Below are positions 52,826-62,528 of a stretch of DNA of 64,000 nt, piece by piece (positions within the stretch are counted from its first letter, which is position 1; every line of letters starts with the position of its first letter). The stretch lies in assembly GCA_002692725.1 (NCBI GenBank), contig NZLU01000023.1, positions 372,001 through 436,000 on the forward strand. The letters run 5' to 3'. A program made the position numbers and the translations under genes. This DNA is from Ponticaulis sp. Lineage in GTDB: Bacteria > Pseudomonadota > Alphaproteobacteria > Caulobacterales > Hyphomonadaceae. The notes beneath the pieces are model-generated. The model was not told the origin of the DNA, did not search any database, and saw nothing but the letters and a program-made list of their open reading frames with translations.

Positions 52826-52985
52826 CTACACAGTCTTGAAGCGACATCTCTTGAAGTATCCGGTAAGACCTCACATCAGTAAAGCTGCGTGATTACAAGG
52901 CGGACAAATTGTCGCCGCGTCAATTGACCCGAGTGGTTTGTGTTTGGTTGAAATTCAGCGTAATTACATATTAGAGAAATGTAAT

Positions 52986-53003
52986 GCTTGTTTTCGAACA
53001 AGC
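52986..53003. promoter_or_regulatory. TetR operator candidate
   Basis: GCTTGTT and AACAAGC are separated by TTCG, 27 bp before the TetR start at 53030. The dyad is perfect in seven bases per arm, and probably allows autoregulation. Confidence 0.55.
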
Positions 53004-53029
53004 AAATAATCTGGGATAAGAATATAAAA

Positions 53030-53641
53030 ATGGAACAAGCAACTTTCGTAGAAAAGAAGTCAGACGAAACCCGGGCGAGAATATTTCAGGTAGCACTCAC
53101 ATACATAAAAGATCATGGTGTCGACAAATTAACCATGAGAAAACTGGCAGAAGCGGCCGATGTTTCTCCTGCGCTGATCATTCAGTATTTTGGTAGCAAG
53201 GGAAATCTCCTTCGCGAGGCCTATAACAGACACAATGCCTTGCTTCGCGAGAAGCTTGAGTGTCTTTCCGTTACGGCCAATGAAGACACATTGTTCGAAT
53301 TCTTCATGAAACTGGCCGATGTCTTCCTGTCGCGCGATTTGGAATCTCCCTGCCTCACAATTGAAGTGCTCGTTCATTCGCTGAATGAGCTGCAGCATAA
53401 TCTTGATGGCTATCAGACAGAGACCATGCCGCTCGTCATGACCCTCACAAATCTTGTCATGAAGTGTGAGCCGCGTCTGAGCGAGAAGAAAGCCAGAATG
53501 GCCGGATCAACCCTCGCGCTCTGCTATGGCAACGCCATTCGCTATATCATCATGCTGGGTCTGAACCGTGAGCAGGCGCTCGATTATCTGCGTCCACATC
53601 TCAATTTGATCGCACTTGGCACAGAGGCGATGCTGGACTAG
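53030..53641 (+). CDS. TetR family transcriptional regulator
   Basis: This 203-residue regulator has a standard N-terminal helix-turn-helix (ARIFQVALTYIKDHGVDKLTMRKLAEAADVSPALIIQYFGSKGNLLREAYNRH) and a helical C-terminal domain. The start is ATG 53030; the frame extends to 52988, which lies inside the operator. No clear target is adjacent; the TIR-WD40 gene, about 240 bp downstream on the same strand, is one possibility. Confidence 0.88.
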   Translation: MEQATFVEKKSDETRARIFQVALTYIKDHGVDKLTMRKLAEAADVSPALIIQYFGSKGNLLREAYNRHNALLREKLECLSVTANEDTLFEFFMKLADVFLSRDLESPCLTIEVLVHSLNELQHNLDGYQTETMPLVMTLTNLVMKCEPRLSEKKARMAGSTLALCYGNAIRYIIMLGLNREQALDYLRPHLNLIALGTEAMLD

Positions 53642-53657
53642 GCCGACATCAACTGAA

Positions 53658-53683
53658 CTGCGGACAAAACCTGTCAGTAGCGC
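53658..53683. repeat. 26-bp repeat, left copy beside TIR-WD40
   Basis: The core GGACAAAACCTGTCAG is shared with the copy at 56801-56826; 24 of 26 bases are identical. It lies 17 bp after the TetR stop and about 200 bp before the TIR-WD40 gene. Confidence 0.65.
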
Positions 53684-53884
53684 CGGTTTGGATTTTGAGC
53701 GTCGGGCTCATCCCTGAACCCGCCACATGCGTTGGTTTGTCGGTCGACAGAAAATGGCCCTTTCTAGTCATATCGATTCGAAGTGCGAGCGTCCGCAATC
53801 AGATCTGTTAAAGCCGCCTCAATTATTGCCGACTTTGATATCCTTGGTTACGCTCCCGTTGGGTGAATGACAGGGGACGCGTAC

Positions 53885-56671
53885 ATGGGGATCGACGAGG
53901 CGCCCGAACGCTACAAGGCTTTCATCAGCTATTCGCAGAAGGACAGCCGCAGCGCCGTTCAGATCCAGGACTGGCTGGAGCGGTTCCGGCTTCCCAAAAA
54001 GCTTGCTGGTGACCGGGTGGAGGGGCGCAAGCTCGGCAAGATCTTTCGGGACGCGACTGACCTGACCGCTTCGCCGGAAGTCTGGCCTGCCTTGAAGGAA
54101 AAGATCGCGGTCAGCAAGTGGCTGATCGTTTTGTGCTCGCCAAACGCCGCGCAGTCAGAATGGGTGGACAAGGAAATCCGCCATTTTCGCGCCACCAACC
54201 GGGCCGACCATGTGCTCGCCCTGATCATTGCGGGCACGCCAAACGCCGAAAATCCGGATGAGGAGTGCTTCCCGCCTGCCTTCAAAGAGCAGGAACCTCT
54301 CGCCGCCAACCTCGTCAGTGATGGCCGCGAGCGCGCCCTCACCCGACTCGCCGCCAGCATGGCGAGCGTCCCCTTCGACGCACTCTGGCAACGCGAACGT
54401 AGGCGTCAACGTCGCCAGATGGCGGTGGGTGGCGGGCTGGTCGCTTTCGGCCTGGCGCTAACGGCTGCGGCGATGGTGGCGGGATGGTTGGCCGTGTCGG
54501 GGAAGGCAGACGATGAACGCAAGGGCTCGAATCTGTTGGCGCGGGAAGCAAAGGCTATCTCCAATAATGAGAGCGGAGATTATAGCACATCAATACTCAT
54601 GGCGCTTCAGGCCGACCCTAGCGCCAGCCGAAATGCACTGCGTCATTATTTTGATGGCAAGACCGGATATGCATTTGCACGGGCTCTGATGATGGCCGGG
54701 GTCAGTAACAACAGTATTCAGCATGTCTTCAGAGGGCACGACCATTATGTCAGTTCCGTTGCACTGACCGGTGACGGAAGCCTCGTAAGCGGATCATGGG
54801 ATGGGATAACGCGGCTCTGGGACTTGGAAACAGGCTACCAACTTGGAGCCTTCTCCGGACACGATAGCCAAGTAACTTCTATCGCACTGGTTGGAGACAG
54901 CCTGGTAGTGACTGGTTCAACTGACAATACAGCACGACTCTGGGAACTAGAGACCGGCGACGAAATTCGGACGTTTAAAGGACATGAAGGATCGGTCACT
55001 TCGCTCGCGTTGACGAATGACGGACGACTTATAACAGGTTCCAGGGATAGCACTGCGAGGCTCTGGGATCTGCAGACAGGCGAAGAAATTCGAGCCTTCA
55101 TCGGACACGAAGCCGCGGTCTGGTCTGTTGCGCTGACCAGCGATCGTGGCCTCATCACCGGTTCTTCCGACGACACTGCACGGCTTTGGGATTTGGAGAC
55201 TGGCGAAGAACTCAGAATCTTTATCGGTCACACCAACTCGGTCAGGTCCGTTTCGCTCACTAACGATGGTGACCTGGTAACTGTCTCAGATGACGGCACC
55301 GCACGCGTCTGGGATCTGGAAACCGCACACCCCTCCGAGATCTTCAGCGTGAACGATGGCGCTGTTATTCCTTCTTTGCTGACCGAAGATGGCATAGCGG
55401 TCACTGGATCTTACGATGGCATTACGCGAATGTGGGACTTGGAAACGGGCGAAGTCCTCCGTGACTTCAAAGGACATAATAGCTATGTCAGTTCTATAGA
55501 CATGACCAGTGACGGTCTACTTGTGACCGGCTCTCACGACAATACGGCGAGGCTTTGGAACACTCAAGCAAGCGAAGACTGCAAAGTATACGCCGGCCAT
55601 TCCAATAAGATCTCATCTATTGCGTTATTGGGTGACCATCATCTGGTCACAGGCTCGTGGGACTTTACCGCGCGGCTTTGGAATATGGAAACAAGCGAGG
55701 AAATCCAAGTCTTCACTGGTCACACTAGCGGTGTAACTTCTGTCGCATCGACCGCAGATGGCCGCGTTGTAACAGGCTCAAGAGATGGCACGGCTCGACT
55801 CTGGGCCCCGGAGACTGGCGAAGAACTCCGCGCCTACACCGGACATGAAGGCGAAGTGACATCACTGGCGTTGACCAGCAAAGGCCAGCTAATCACGGGC
55901 TCAAGAGACAAAACTGCTCGGCTCTGGGATCTAGAGACCGGTGAGGAACTTCAAGTTTTCGTCGGGCATGGCAGCGCCATCACATCTGTTGCAATCACGG
56001 GCGATGGACACCTTGTCACCGGCTCGGCAGATAGAACGGTTCGGTTCTGGGACCTGGATACAGGCGAAGCGCTGCGCAACTTTATGGGGCACAACAGCGA
56101 AGTCACTTCCGTTGCTGTTACCCCCAACGGGCAGATGATATCGGGCTCCTTTGACGGAACAGCGCGTCTCTGGAGCTTAAAAACAGCCAGGGAACTCCGC
56201 GAGTTTGCTGGGCATGACAATTTCATCAGATCCGTTGCAGCGACCGACGATGGACTTTTGGTTACCGGTTCAAGAGATCACACAGTGCAGCTTTGGGATC
56301 TTCAAACTGGCGAAAAAATTCGTTCGTTTACTGGGCACGACAGCGAAGTCAGCTCCGTCACACTGACCATCGACGGACACCTTGCTAGTGGCTCATGGGA
56401 CAATACTGCCCGCCTGTGCAAACTACCCGAAATCACCCTCGAACCCGATCCCAGAAAACAGGTCGTCATGGCCTGTGAGCAGCTTTGGAAGTCCAACGCA
56501 CCGCTTTGGTTCACGCGTGAGGATTTGTCGAAATACCCCGTACTTGAAGGCGAACCCCGCCTCGACCCCGATGATCCTGACAGCGATTTCGTCTCCCCTT
56601 GCCGGTGTTTCCTGCCGGATGAGGTGTTTGAGCATCCGGCCAACAAATGCCCGGAGGGGTTGCCGGGCTGA
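53885..56671 (+). CDS. TIR domain - membrane helix - 14 WD40 repeats
   Basis: This 928-residue protein has a TIR domain (residues 8-150: YKAFISYSQKDSRSAVQI, KIFRDATDLTAS, LIVLCSPNAAQSEWVDKEIRHF). Glu97 in KEI sits in the place of the catalytic Glu of NAD-cleaving TIRs. A basic stretch (ERRRQRRQ) precedes a membrane helix (about 181-204). From about 282 to 855 there are 14 repeats of 41 residues, of the form GHxxxVTSVALTxDGxLVTGSxDxTARLWDLETGEE, matching two seven-bladed propellers; blade 5-6 and 7-8 are most divergent. The C-terminal 70 residues contain DPDDPDSDFVSPCRCF. The topology of TIR inside and propellers outside is inferred. The start with GGGGA at ATG 53885 is preferred over 53867. 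Confidence 0.87.
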   Translation: MGIDEAPERYKAFISYSQKDSRSAVQIQDWLERFRLPKKLAGDRVEGRKLGKIFRDATDLTASPEVWPALKEKIAVSKWLIVLCSPNAAQSEWVDKEIRHFRATNRADHVLALIIAGTPNAENPDEECFPPAFKEQEPLAANLVSDGRERALTRLAASMASVPFDALWQRERRRQRRQMAVGGGLVAFGLALTAAAMVAGWLAVSGKADDERKGSNLLAREAKAISNNESGDYSTSILMALQADPSASRNALRHYFDGKTGYAFARALMMAGVSNNSIQHVFRGHDHYVSSVALTGDGSLVSGSWDGITRLWDLETGYQLGAFSGHDSQVTSIALVGDSLVVTGSTDNTARLWELETGDEIRTFKGHEGSVTSLALTNDGRLITGSRDSTARLWDLQTGEEIRAFIGHEAAVWSVALTSDRGLITGSSDDTARLWDLETGEELRIFIGHTNSVRSVSLTNDGDLVTVSDDGTARVWDLETAHPSEIFSVNDGAVIPSLLTEDGIAVTGSYDGITRMWDLETGEVLRDFKGHNSYVSSIDMTSDGLLVTGSHDNTARLWNTQASEDCKVYAGHSNKISSIALLGDHHLVTGSWDFTARLWNMETSEEIQVFTGHTSGVTSVASTADGRVVTGSRDGTARLWAPETGEELRAYTGHEGEVTSLALTSKGQLITGSRDKTARLWDLETGEELQVFVGHGSAITSVAITGDGHLVTGSADRTVRFWDLDTGEALRNFMGHNSEVTSVAVTPNGQMISGSFDGTARLWSLKTARELREFAGHDNFIRSVAATDDGLLVTGSRDHTVQLWDLQTGEKIRSFTGHDSEVSSVTLTIDGHLASGSWDNTARLCKLPEITLEPDPRKQVVMACEQLWKSNAPLWFTREDLSKYPVLEGEPRLDPDDPDSDFVSPCRCFLPDEVFEHPANKCPEGLPG

Positions 56672-56800
56672 ACTTGGATGGCAAACAAAGATATACCCCG
56701 TCGGTCCGCAATAACCCCCGAATGACCGCTGTCGGCGAATGACGCCTTGAGGTCGCTGACAGCGTCGACAAAGCAAATTGAGCCTGCTATCCCGGCAAAC

Positions 56801-56826
56801 CTGCTGACAAAACCTGTCAGCAGCGC
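56801..56826. repeat. 26-bp repeat, right copy in the uvrB upstream region
   Basis: CTGCTGACA (56801-56809) and TGTCAGCAG (56815-56823) form a 9-bp-arm dyad around AAACC. It ends 51 bp before the uvrB ATG; the twin copy is at 53658-53683. The dyad could be an operator, and the pair flanks the TIR-WD40 gene. Confidence 0.65.
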
Positions 56827-56874
56827 TCGATAAAACCACTGGAACAATCGCGGCACTACGGCCATATTCATTCC

Positions 56875-59061
56875 ATGGCCAAATCTTCTTCCAAGGGCGT
56901 CTCAGAAGCCCCCGCATCCCAATTCATCATGGACGGCGCCGTTGAGGTGCTGCAGCCGAAAGACTGGACGCCGCACCGCCCGGAGCGCGAATGGGAGAAG
57001 ATCGAAGGCGGCCAGACCTTCAAGCTCCACTCGAAATATAAGCCTGCAGGCGACCAGCCACAGGCCATCGACGAACTCGTCACCGGCCTCAAAGACGAGG
57101 GCGAGCACGATCAGGTCCTGCTCGGCGTCACAGGCTCCGGCAAGACCTTCACCATGGCCAACATCATCGAGCGCACCCAGCGGCCCGCGCTCATCCTTGC
57201 CCCCAACAAAACGCTTGCCGCCCAGCTTTATGGCGAGTTCAAGGACTTCTTCCCCGAAAACGCGGTCGAATTCTTCGTCTCCTATTACGACTATTACCAG
57301 CCCGAAGCCTACGTCCCGCGCTCCGACACCTATATCGAGAAAGAGAGCACCATAAACGAGGCCATCGACCGGATGCGCCACTCGGCCACCCGTTCCCTTC
57401 TCGAGCGGGACGACGTCATCATCGTCGCCTCGGTCTCCTGTATTTACGGTATCGGCTCGGTCGAGACCTACACCGCCATGACCTTCAAGCTGGAAACCGG
57501 CCAGCGCATCGACCCCCGCCAGGTCACGAAAGACCTTGTCGACCTCCAATACAAGCGCAACGACCAGGCCTTTGGCCGCGGCACTTTCCGCGTGAAGGGC
57601 GACGTCATCGACATCTTCCCCACCCACTATGAAGACCGCGCCTGGAAAGTCTCCTTCTTTGGCGACGAGATCGAGGACATTTCCGAATTCGACCCGCTCA
57701 CCGGCAAGAAGATCCAGAAGCTCGAGAAGATCAAAGTCTACGCCAACTCCCACTATGTCACCCCGCGCCCGACCCTCAATCAGGCCATAAACGGCATTCA
57801 GGACGAGCTGCAGAAAACCATCGCCGCCTTCAATGATCAGGGCAAACTCCTCGAAGCCCAGCGCATTGAACAGCGCACCAATTTCGACCTCGAAATGCTC
57901 CAGGCGACCGGCTCCTGCAACGGCATTGAGAACTATTCCCGCTATCTCACCGGCCGCAAACCCGGCGAGCCCCCGCCAACCCTGTTCGAATACCTGCCCG
58001 ACAATGCCATCGTCTTCACCGACGAGTCCCACCAGACCATCCCCCAGCTCGGCGCCATGTATCGCGGCGACTTCTCCCGCAAGCGCACCCTGGCTGAATA
58101 CGGCTTCCGCCTGCCAAGCTGCCTCGATAACCGCCCCCTCAAATTCGAGGAATGGGACGCCATGCGCCCGCCCACCGTGCACGTCTCGGCCACGCCAGGG
58201 CCCTGGGAGCTCGAGCGCACAGGCGGCGTCTTCTCAGAGCAGGTCATCCGCCCCACAGGCCTGATTGACCCGCCTGTCGAGGTCCGCCCGGTCTCCACCG
58301 GCACGGCGAACCAGGTCGACGATGTCATTGCCGAGGTGAAGGCCACCGCCGAGCGCGGCTTCCGGTCACTCGTCACCACCCTCACCAAGAAAATGGCCGA
58401 AGACCTCACCGAATACATGACAGAGCAGGGCGTGAAGGTCCGTTATATGCACTCCGACATCGACACGGTGGAGCGGATCGAGATCATTCGCGACCTCCGC
58501 ATGGGCGTGTTCGACGTGCTGATCGGCATCAACCTCCTGCGCGAGGGCCTCGACATTCCCGAATGCGCCTTTGTCGGCATTCTCGATGCGGACAAGGAAG
58601 GCTTCCTCCGCTCTGAAACCTCCATGGTGCAGACCATTGGCCGCGCCGCCCGGAACTCCGAGGCGAAAGTCGTCCTCTATGCTGACAAAGTCACCAATTC
58701 CATGGCCCGCGCCATGGAAGAGACCGAGCGCCGTCGCAACAAACAGATCGCCCATAATGAAGAACACGGCATCACCCCCGTCACCGTCATTTCCGGCATC
58801 AAGGATGTGCTGGACGGCTTTGTCCCGTCAGATCAGCGAGGTTCCGGCACCCAGCTCAAGGGCGGCAAAACCCGCAAACGCGGCGTGCAGGAGGACTCTG
58901 TTGCTATCTCAGGCGGTTCCGGCCACAATCTCCAGGCTGTCATCGCGGATCTGGAAAAACGCATGCGCGATGCGGCAGCCGACCTCGAGTTTGAAGAAGC
59001 GGCAAGGCTGAGGGATGAGCTGAAGAAGCTGAGGGAGGAGAACCTCGACCTGATAAGCTAA
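56875..59061 (+). CDS. uvrB: Excinuclease ABC subunit B
   Basis: This 728-residue helicase of nucleotide excision repair has all family motifs: [15 protein letters not shown] (Walker A), [40 protein letters not shown] with the beta-hairpin, [26 protein letters not shown] and the C-terminal UvrC-interacting helix pair ([29 protein letters not shown]). The coding sequence favours C at third positions, unlike its AT-richer neighbour on the right. No ribosome site precedes ATG 56875; a CATATT box ends 7 bp before it, so leaderless translation is possible. Confidence 0.97.
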   Translation: MAKSSSKGVSEAPASQFIMDGAVEVLQPKDWTPHRPEREWEKIEGGQTFKLHSKYKPAGDQPQAIDELVTGLKDEGEHDQVLLGVTGSGKTFTMANIIERTQRPALILAPNKTLAAQLYGEFKDFFPENAVEFFVSYYDYYQPEAYVPRSDTYIEKESTINEAIDRMRHSATRSLLERDDVIIVASVSCIYGIGSVETYTAMTFKLETGQRIDPRQVTKDLVDLQYKRNDQAFGRGTFRVKGDVIDIFPTHYEDRAWKVSFFGDEIEDISEFDPLTGKKIQKLEKIKVYANSHYVTPRPTLNQAINGIQDELQKTIAAFNDQGKLLEAQRIEQRTNFDLEMLQATGSCNGIENYSRYLTGRKPGEPPPTLFEYLPDNAIVFTDESHQTIPQLGAMYRGDFSRKRTLAEYGFRLPSCLDNRPLKFEEWDAMRPPTVHVSATPGPWELERTGGVFSEQVIRPTGLIDPPVEVRPVSTGTANQVDDVIAEVKATAERGFRSLVTTLTKKMAEDLTEYMTEQGVKVRYMHSDIDTVERIEIIRDLRMGVFDVLIGINLLREGLDIPECAFVGILDADKEGFLRSETSMVQTIGRAARNSEAKVVLYADKVTNSMARAMEETERRRNKQIAHNEEHGITPVTVISGIKDVLDGFVPSDQRGSGTQLKGGKTRKRGVQEDSVAISGGSGHNLQAVIADLEKRMRDAAADLEFEEAARLRDELKKLREENLDLIS

Positions 59062-59416
59062 TTCCAAATCTGCGTAGCTGACCTCGGGTTTGAGGGTGAG
59101 GACTGTTCGCCGAAGGCGAAAATTCGATCCTATGATCGAATTGTCGCTAAAGCGCGCGGAGAGTAGTTCGGAGAACTCTACCGAGGAAAATGCCGGTACT
59201 ACACCAAGAGGTTCGCGATAGGTCACCAATAATCTGGCAGGGCCTATACCGATGAATTGCACGGAAAGGTTGGCGGAACGCTGTCAACGTCGATATTCTT
59301 GAACGTGTAGTCGGCGAGCTATTGCCCATAGTGCTTTCTTTGAAATCAACTGTTGATTGGTAGCCGTATTTTGTGCTCAATTTTTTTACTGAGGGTAAAA
59401 TTCATTGGGGGAGTAT
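59062..59416. other. Gap between uvrB and the CHAT gene
   Basis: No gene is seen. A perfect 8-bp inverted repeat ATTCGATC / GATCGAAT (59122-59129 with 59134-59141) lies near the uvrB end, without a T run. Base composition turns AT-rich from about 59300, marking the left edge of the island. Confidence 0.5.
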
Positions 59417-60582
59417 ATGTCGGCTCCGGTTCCGGACTTATATTTACGATTGATCGGCAACAGGATCTCAGTGGAGATTGGGAGCGATAACGCGTCGGAC
59501 AAATTGTTCGGCGTCTTGCATTATGAAAGCGCAATCCGAGATCTCTGCGTAGAACTAGTTGAATGGCTAAGTGTCGCTGTTGGTAGCAAAGTAAAGAAAA
59601 AAAAGCGAGAAAGAGCTGAAGAAAAGGTAAAAGAGTTTGGCGGTCAGATTTTCAGTCGAATATTTGGTCTTTGCAGTGCAAGTAACAGGCGATTGGTCGA
59701 TATTTTTCAAGAAGCAATTTCAGACCCAGTTGGGGAAGTTCCAACAATAATATTTGAAGGTGATTGGTATGCGATGCCTTGGGAGGCGCTATATATTCCG
59801 AATGGAGTGTTGTGCAACGAGCTGAGCGATAGGTTTCTAGGTGAAATTGCAATAATTTCTGCCATCCCTTATCGAGAATCTATGCTCGAAGATGACTCCT
59901 TCGACGTTAAACCAACATTACAGATCGCGTCCATCGTTGGGCAAAGTTCACTGAAACATTCGGCGTCTGATCGGGAATTCGTTTCCACGTTGTATGGGGA
60001 ATATATTTCTGCACCTCGTTTTATTGAGGGCATGTCGAGTTCCCCCCCAGGAGGAACAGTCGAGGATCAAAACTGCGTTCAGTTTAAGCATACGGTGAAC
60101 CAAAACCCTCCTGCTTCATTTATCCACGGTGCGTTTCATTCAGAAACGCCGCGAGCTAAAGAAGATGTCGAGTTGGCGATTGATCGTAGCTTCTATGTAA
60201 CTTCTACAGCGCTTCAACGAAACTTTGCTCATCCGGAAAGCACGAACGTAGCATTTTTTAATACGTGCCAAGGCCTTACACAGCGCCTTGGAATTCAGGT
60301 GGCTTGGTTGGTTACTCTTTCAGCTACTGGAAGAGTCAAATCGTGATAGGAAGTATTTGCACAATTAATGATGAAACTGCGAGCGAGTTTTCAAGAAACT
60401 TTTTGCCAAGAATATTACCTGTCAGCGCAGGACGAGGGGAGCCAATAGGCATTGCGCTCTTCCATTCGCGGGTTAAGTTTTTGAGATGTTTGACTGGACC
60501 TGAGCGATTGATCGGGTTGAGCTATCGATTGATTGGATCGCCTTACATATCAATAAACGTTTCCACCAAGGAGGTCGCTTGA
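59417..60582 (+). pseudogene. CHAT-domain protease, split by a frameshift
   Basis: The frame from ATG 59417 (GGGGGAG upstream) covers 309 residues and stops at 60346. A second frame (60265-60582) continues the same fold. Together they give a CHAT caspase-like domain: WYAMPWEALYIPNG at 117-130, candidate catalytic His237 in FIHGAF, Cys284 in FFNTCQGL, then, after the shift near 60290-60300, SGGLVGYSFSYWKSQIVIGS and PIGIALFHSR. One missing base would explain it; no slippery heptamer was found there, so a programmed shift is not supported, though a sequencing error is possible. The first 100 residues carry a basic helix (KVKKKKRERAEEKVKEF). Stop TGA overlaps the next ATG, implying coupled translation. 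Confidence 0.7.
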
Positions 60583-61598
60583 TGGCTTTGCTTCAAACCG
60601 CATCTTCAGTCGAAACCCAAGAGTTAGGCTCAGTAGAACTTCTGGCATATCGGACGGAACTGAAACGTGAACAGCTAAATTTGCGTTTTCAAAAAGCTAT
60701 CGGAGAGCTTCGAGACACTTCCCGGGTGCGTCGAGTTAGAAGGGATATAGCCAGGGTCAACACCGAATTGCGCAAAATAAAGCTTGGAGAGCGCGGTGAC
60801 ATCCTTTCCCCCAAGCTGAGGTCAAGCAAAAAAAATCTACTTCGGCGCGAAGAGGTGAAACTATCTCCACTTGCGCAATATGAAGAGAATCTGTCAAAGC
60901 TACATACCCAAGAGCGACCGAACGTAGCCCATAAAAATGAAACACGCGTTGAATGGAGCTATTGTTTGGCCACAATTCTTGGAGACGTTTTGCTCATGGC
61001 CAAAGAAAATAGCTTTATGGCTGGTGAATTGATCGAGCACTTGGATGTGGATCGACTTAGACTGGCCGAAATTTCTGATTTAGATAAGCGTGATGAGTTC
61101 GGAGTGAACGCGAGATCGGCGAAAAGAATTAATTCTCTTCTGATTCCCGGTCTATATGCACACACACCTGAAGAGGTGAAGGCCATACTCAAGCTGCTTA
61201 GCATCTCTTCTAAGTTCGAAAATCGTATCCCGGTCGATCGAAGGTCCACTGAGCTTTCTAGAATTCAAGCTCTGCTTGAGTTACACAGAATTCCATGTGT
61301 CGTTACTGCGGAAACGGTTCACTTGGGAGATGATATTAGCATTTCGCTTGCAGCAACGACGGACATAACTAGGTTCATGGAGTCTGATGCTCCTTTCGAA
61401 ATATGCAGTAGTCGAAAATTGATGCAACTCGCTATCTATACGTGTCAAAATAGCGACGATGTGCCGGAGTTGCTTAAAACCATCGATCTGCCGATTCACG
61501 AGCGAGATTGGAAAGAAGTAATACCGTTGCCCAAGAGTGCTTCGACAATATTTGTTTCAGTGGATGGGCAGACTACTGCGATAACAATTCGAAAGTAA
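60582..61598 (+). CDS. L29-like domain fused to a protein of unknown function
   Basis: This is a 338-residue protein. Residues 17-67 closely resemble ribosomal protein L29 (rpmC): the stretch AYRTELKREQLNLRFQKAIG, then the basic RVRRVRRDIARVNTELRKIK. The order ELKxEQxNLRFQKAxGxL...RVRxVRRDIAR is diagnostic in alphaproteobacteria. L29 itself is about 65 residues and has no extension; here about 270 more follow, without recognised domains. This part has VEWSYCLATILGDVLLMAKEN and, in the C-terminal 100 residues, ISISLAATTDITRFMESDA. No signal or membrane segment is seen. It lies between the CHAT and membrane genes. Confidence 0.72.
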   Translation: MALLQTASSVETQELGSVELLAYRTELKREQLNLRFQKAIGELRDTSRVRRVRRDIARVNTELRKIKLGERGDILSPKLRSSKKNLLRREEVKLSPLAQYEENLSKLHTQERPNVAHKNETRVEWSYCLATILGDVLLMAKENSFMAGELIEHLDVDRLRLAEISDLDKRDEFGVNARSAKRINSLLIPGLYAHTPEEVKAILKLLSISSKFENRIPVDRRSTELSRIQALLELHRIPCVVTAETVHLGDDISISLAATTDITRFMESDAPFEICSSRKLMQLAIYTCQNSDDVPELLKTIDLPIHERDWKEVIPLPKSASTIFVSVDGQTTAITIRK

Positions 61599-61605
61599 TG
61601 AAAGA

Positions 61606-62043
61606 ATGTTTGATTGGTTCTTCCACAAGATCGATGGTTCAGTTCGCATCCGCGACAATCAAAATCTTGGGGGTGGTGACGGTGATGTGTTTCTGGGGCG
61701 ACTGGTTAAAATAATTCCCGCAGAAGCCATGGCCGTTTACCCTATTGGAAAAGCAGCCACTCAGGCTGCCTACGCTGGTTTTTGGCCAATTTTCCTAGCT
61801 GCAGTGGTTTTTGGTTTGAGGCTAAGGGCGACGGGCTCAAAAAAGTTTTTCAGTCCTCAACTTCGAAATGTTATGCTTTCAGTTGCAACATTTTTAGCTT
61901 GGGTTGTTGCAAACGGCGACCCACTACTTGGCTTCGAGTTGGATATGTCGGACTATGGCGGTCAGCTAGTCATCTGGTTCGGTTTGGGTTGGATAGCTTG
62001 GGTGCTCGCTACTCCTGCGATAGCGGAGCGAGATCCCGCGTAA
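61606..62043 (+). CDS. Small membrane protein of the CHAT/L29 island
   Basis: This 145-residue protein has three predicted membrane helices: AAYAGFWPIFLAAVVFGLRL, NVMLSVATFLAWVVANGDP and QLVIWFGLGWIAWVLATP. The N-terminal 30 residues (MFDWFFHKIDGSVRIRDNQN) are polar; LVKIIPAEAMAVYPIGKAA precedes helix 1. I recall similar short membrane proteins with an IPAEVVALY-like phrase, but not their function. It begins 7 bp after the L29-fusion gene; the ribosome site is weak. Confidence 0.65.
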   Translation: MFDWFFHKIDGSVRIRDNQNLGGGDGDVFLGRLVKIIPAEAMAVYPIGKAATQAAYAGFWPIFLAAVVFGLRLRATGSKKFFSPQLRNVMLSVATFLAWVVANGDPLLGFELDMSDYGGQLVIWFGLGWIAWVLATPAIAERDPA

Positions 62044-62164
62044 GCGCGGTGCCGTCCGCTGACCACTCACTTCGAGTCAATCGGTGACCGGTTCGACGCG
62101 ATACTCCGTTATGCAATGGGGAGTACTGAAGGACGAAGTGCGCCAGACTAACGTCAATCCGTTC

Positions 62165-62205
62165 GGCGGGTATCCCCCGGATGAAATCCGGGGTTCAACA
62201 CCGCC
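62165..62205. repeat. Palindromic repeat after the island
   Basis: CCCCGGAT (62175-62182) and ATCCGGGG (62186-62193) form a perfect stem with a GAA loop; outer GGCGG (62165-62169) matches CCGCC (62201-62205). It is a REP-like element at the right edge of the island. Confidence 0.7.
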
Positions 62206-62308
62206 CTACATTACGCGTTGTTGTTTCATGCGGTCGCTTCGCGCGGTTTTTTTATGGTGCATTTCGGGCGGGAATGCACCCGCTCTCAATGGCACCCTAC
62301 GATCTGAA

Positions 62309-62336
62309 CCCCTCTCCTCCTCGGGGAGGAGAGGGG
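62309..62336. repeat. 12-bp-stem palindromic repeat
   Basis: CCCCTCTCCTCC pairs with GGAGGAGAGGGG, loop TCGG. This is a common intergenic palindrome in alphaproteobacterial genomes. Confidence 0.75.
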
Positions 62337-62408
62337 CAGGGGTGAGGTGGGGAAAAGTCACGCTCGGTTCCTGTCTGAAAAGATTGATTTTATCTACCTC
62401 ACCCTCAA

Positions 62409-62475
62409 TCCCTCTCCTGCTAGGCTCGAGCGGGAAATGCAATCGATCCGGTGAATCGATTGCCCGCGAGAGGGA
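62409..62475. repeat. Nested palindromic repeat
   Basis: Inner CAATCGAT / ATCGATTG (62440-62447 with 62455-62462) lies inside CCCTCTC / GAGAGGG (62410-62416 with 62468-62474). Same class as the preceding repeat. Confidence 0.6.
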
Positions 62476-62528
62476 GGCGTTGAACTTAAACAATCCAACT
62501 GCGAGAAATTGACCCCATACTCATCGCC

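Noticed and set aside
56902..58182. 426-codon minus-strand frame opposite uvrB
   Set aside because: C-rich third positions in uvrB leave the antisense frame open; no domain is present.
60254..60300. Programmed -1 frameshift in the CHAT gene
   Set aside because: The only homopolymer run leads into a stop in the new frame, and no slippery heptamer lies at the actual shift point.
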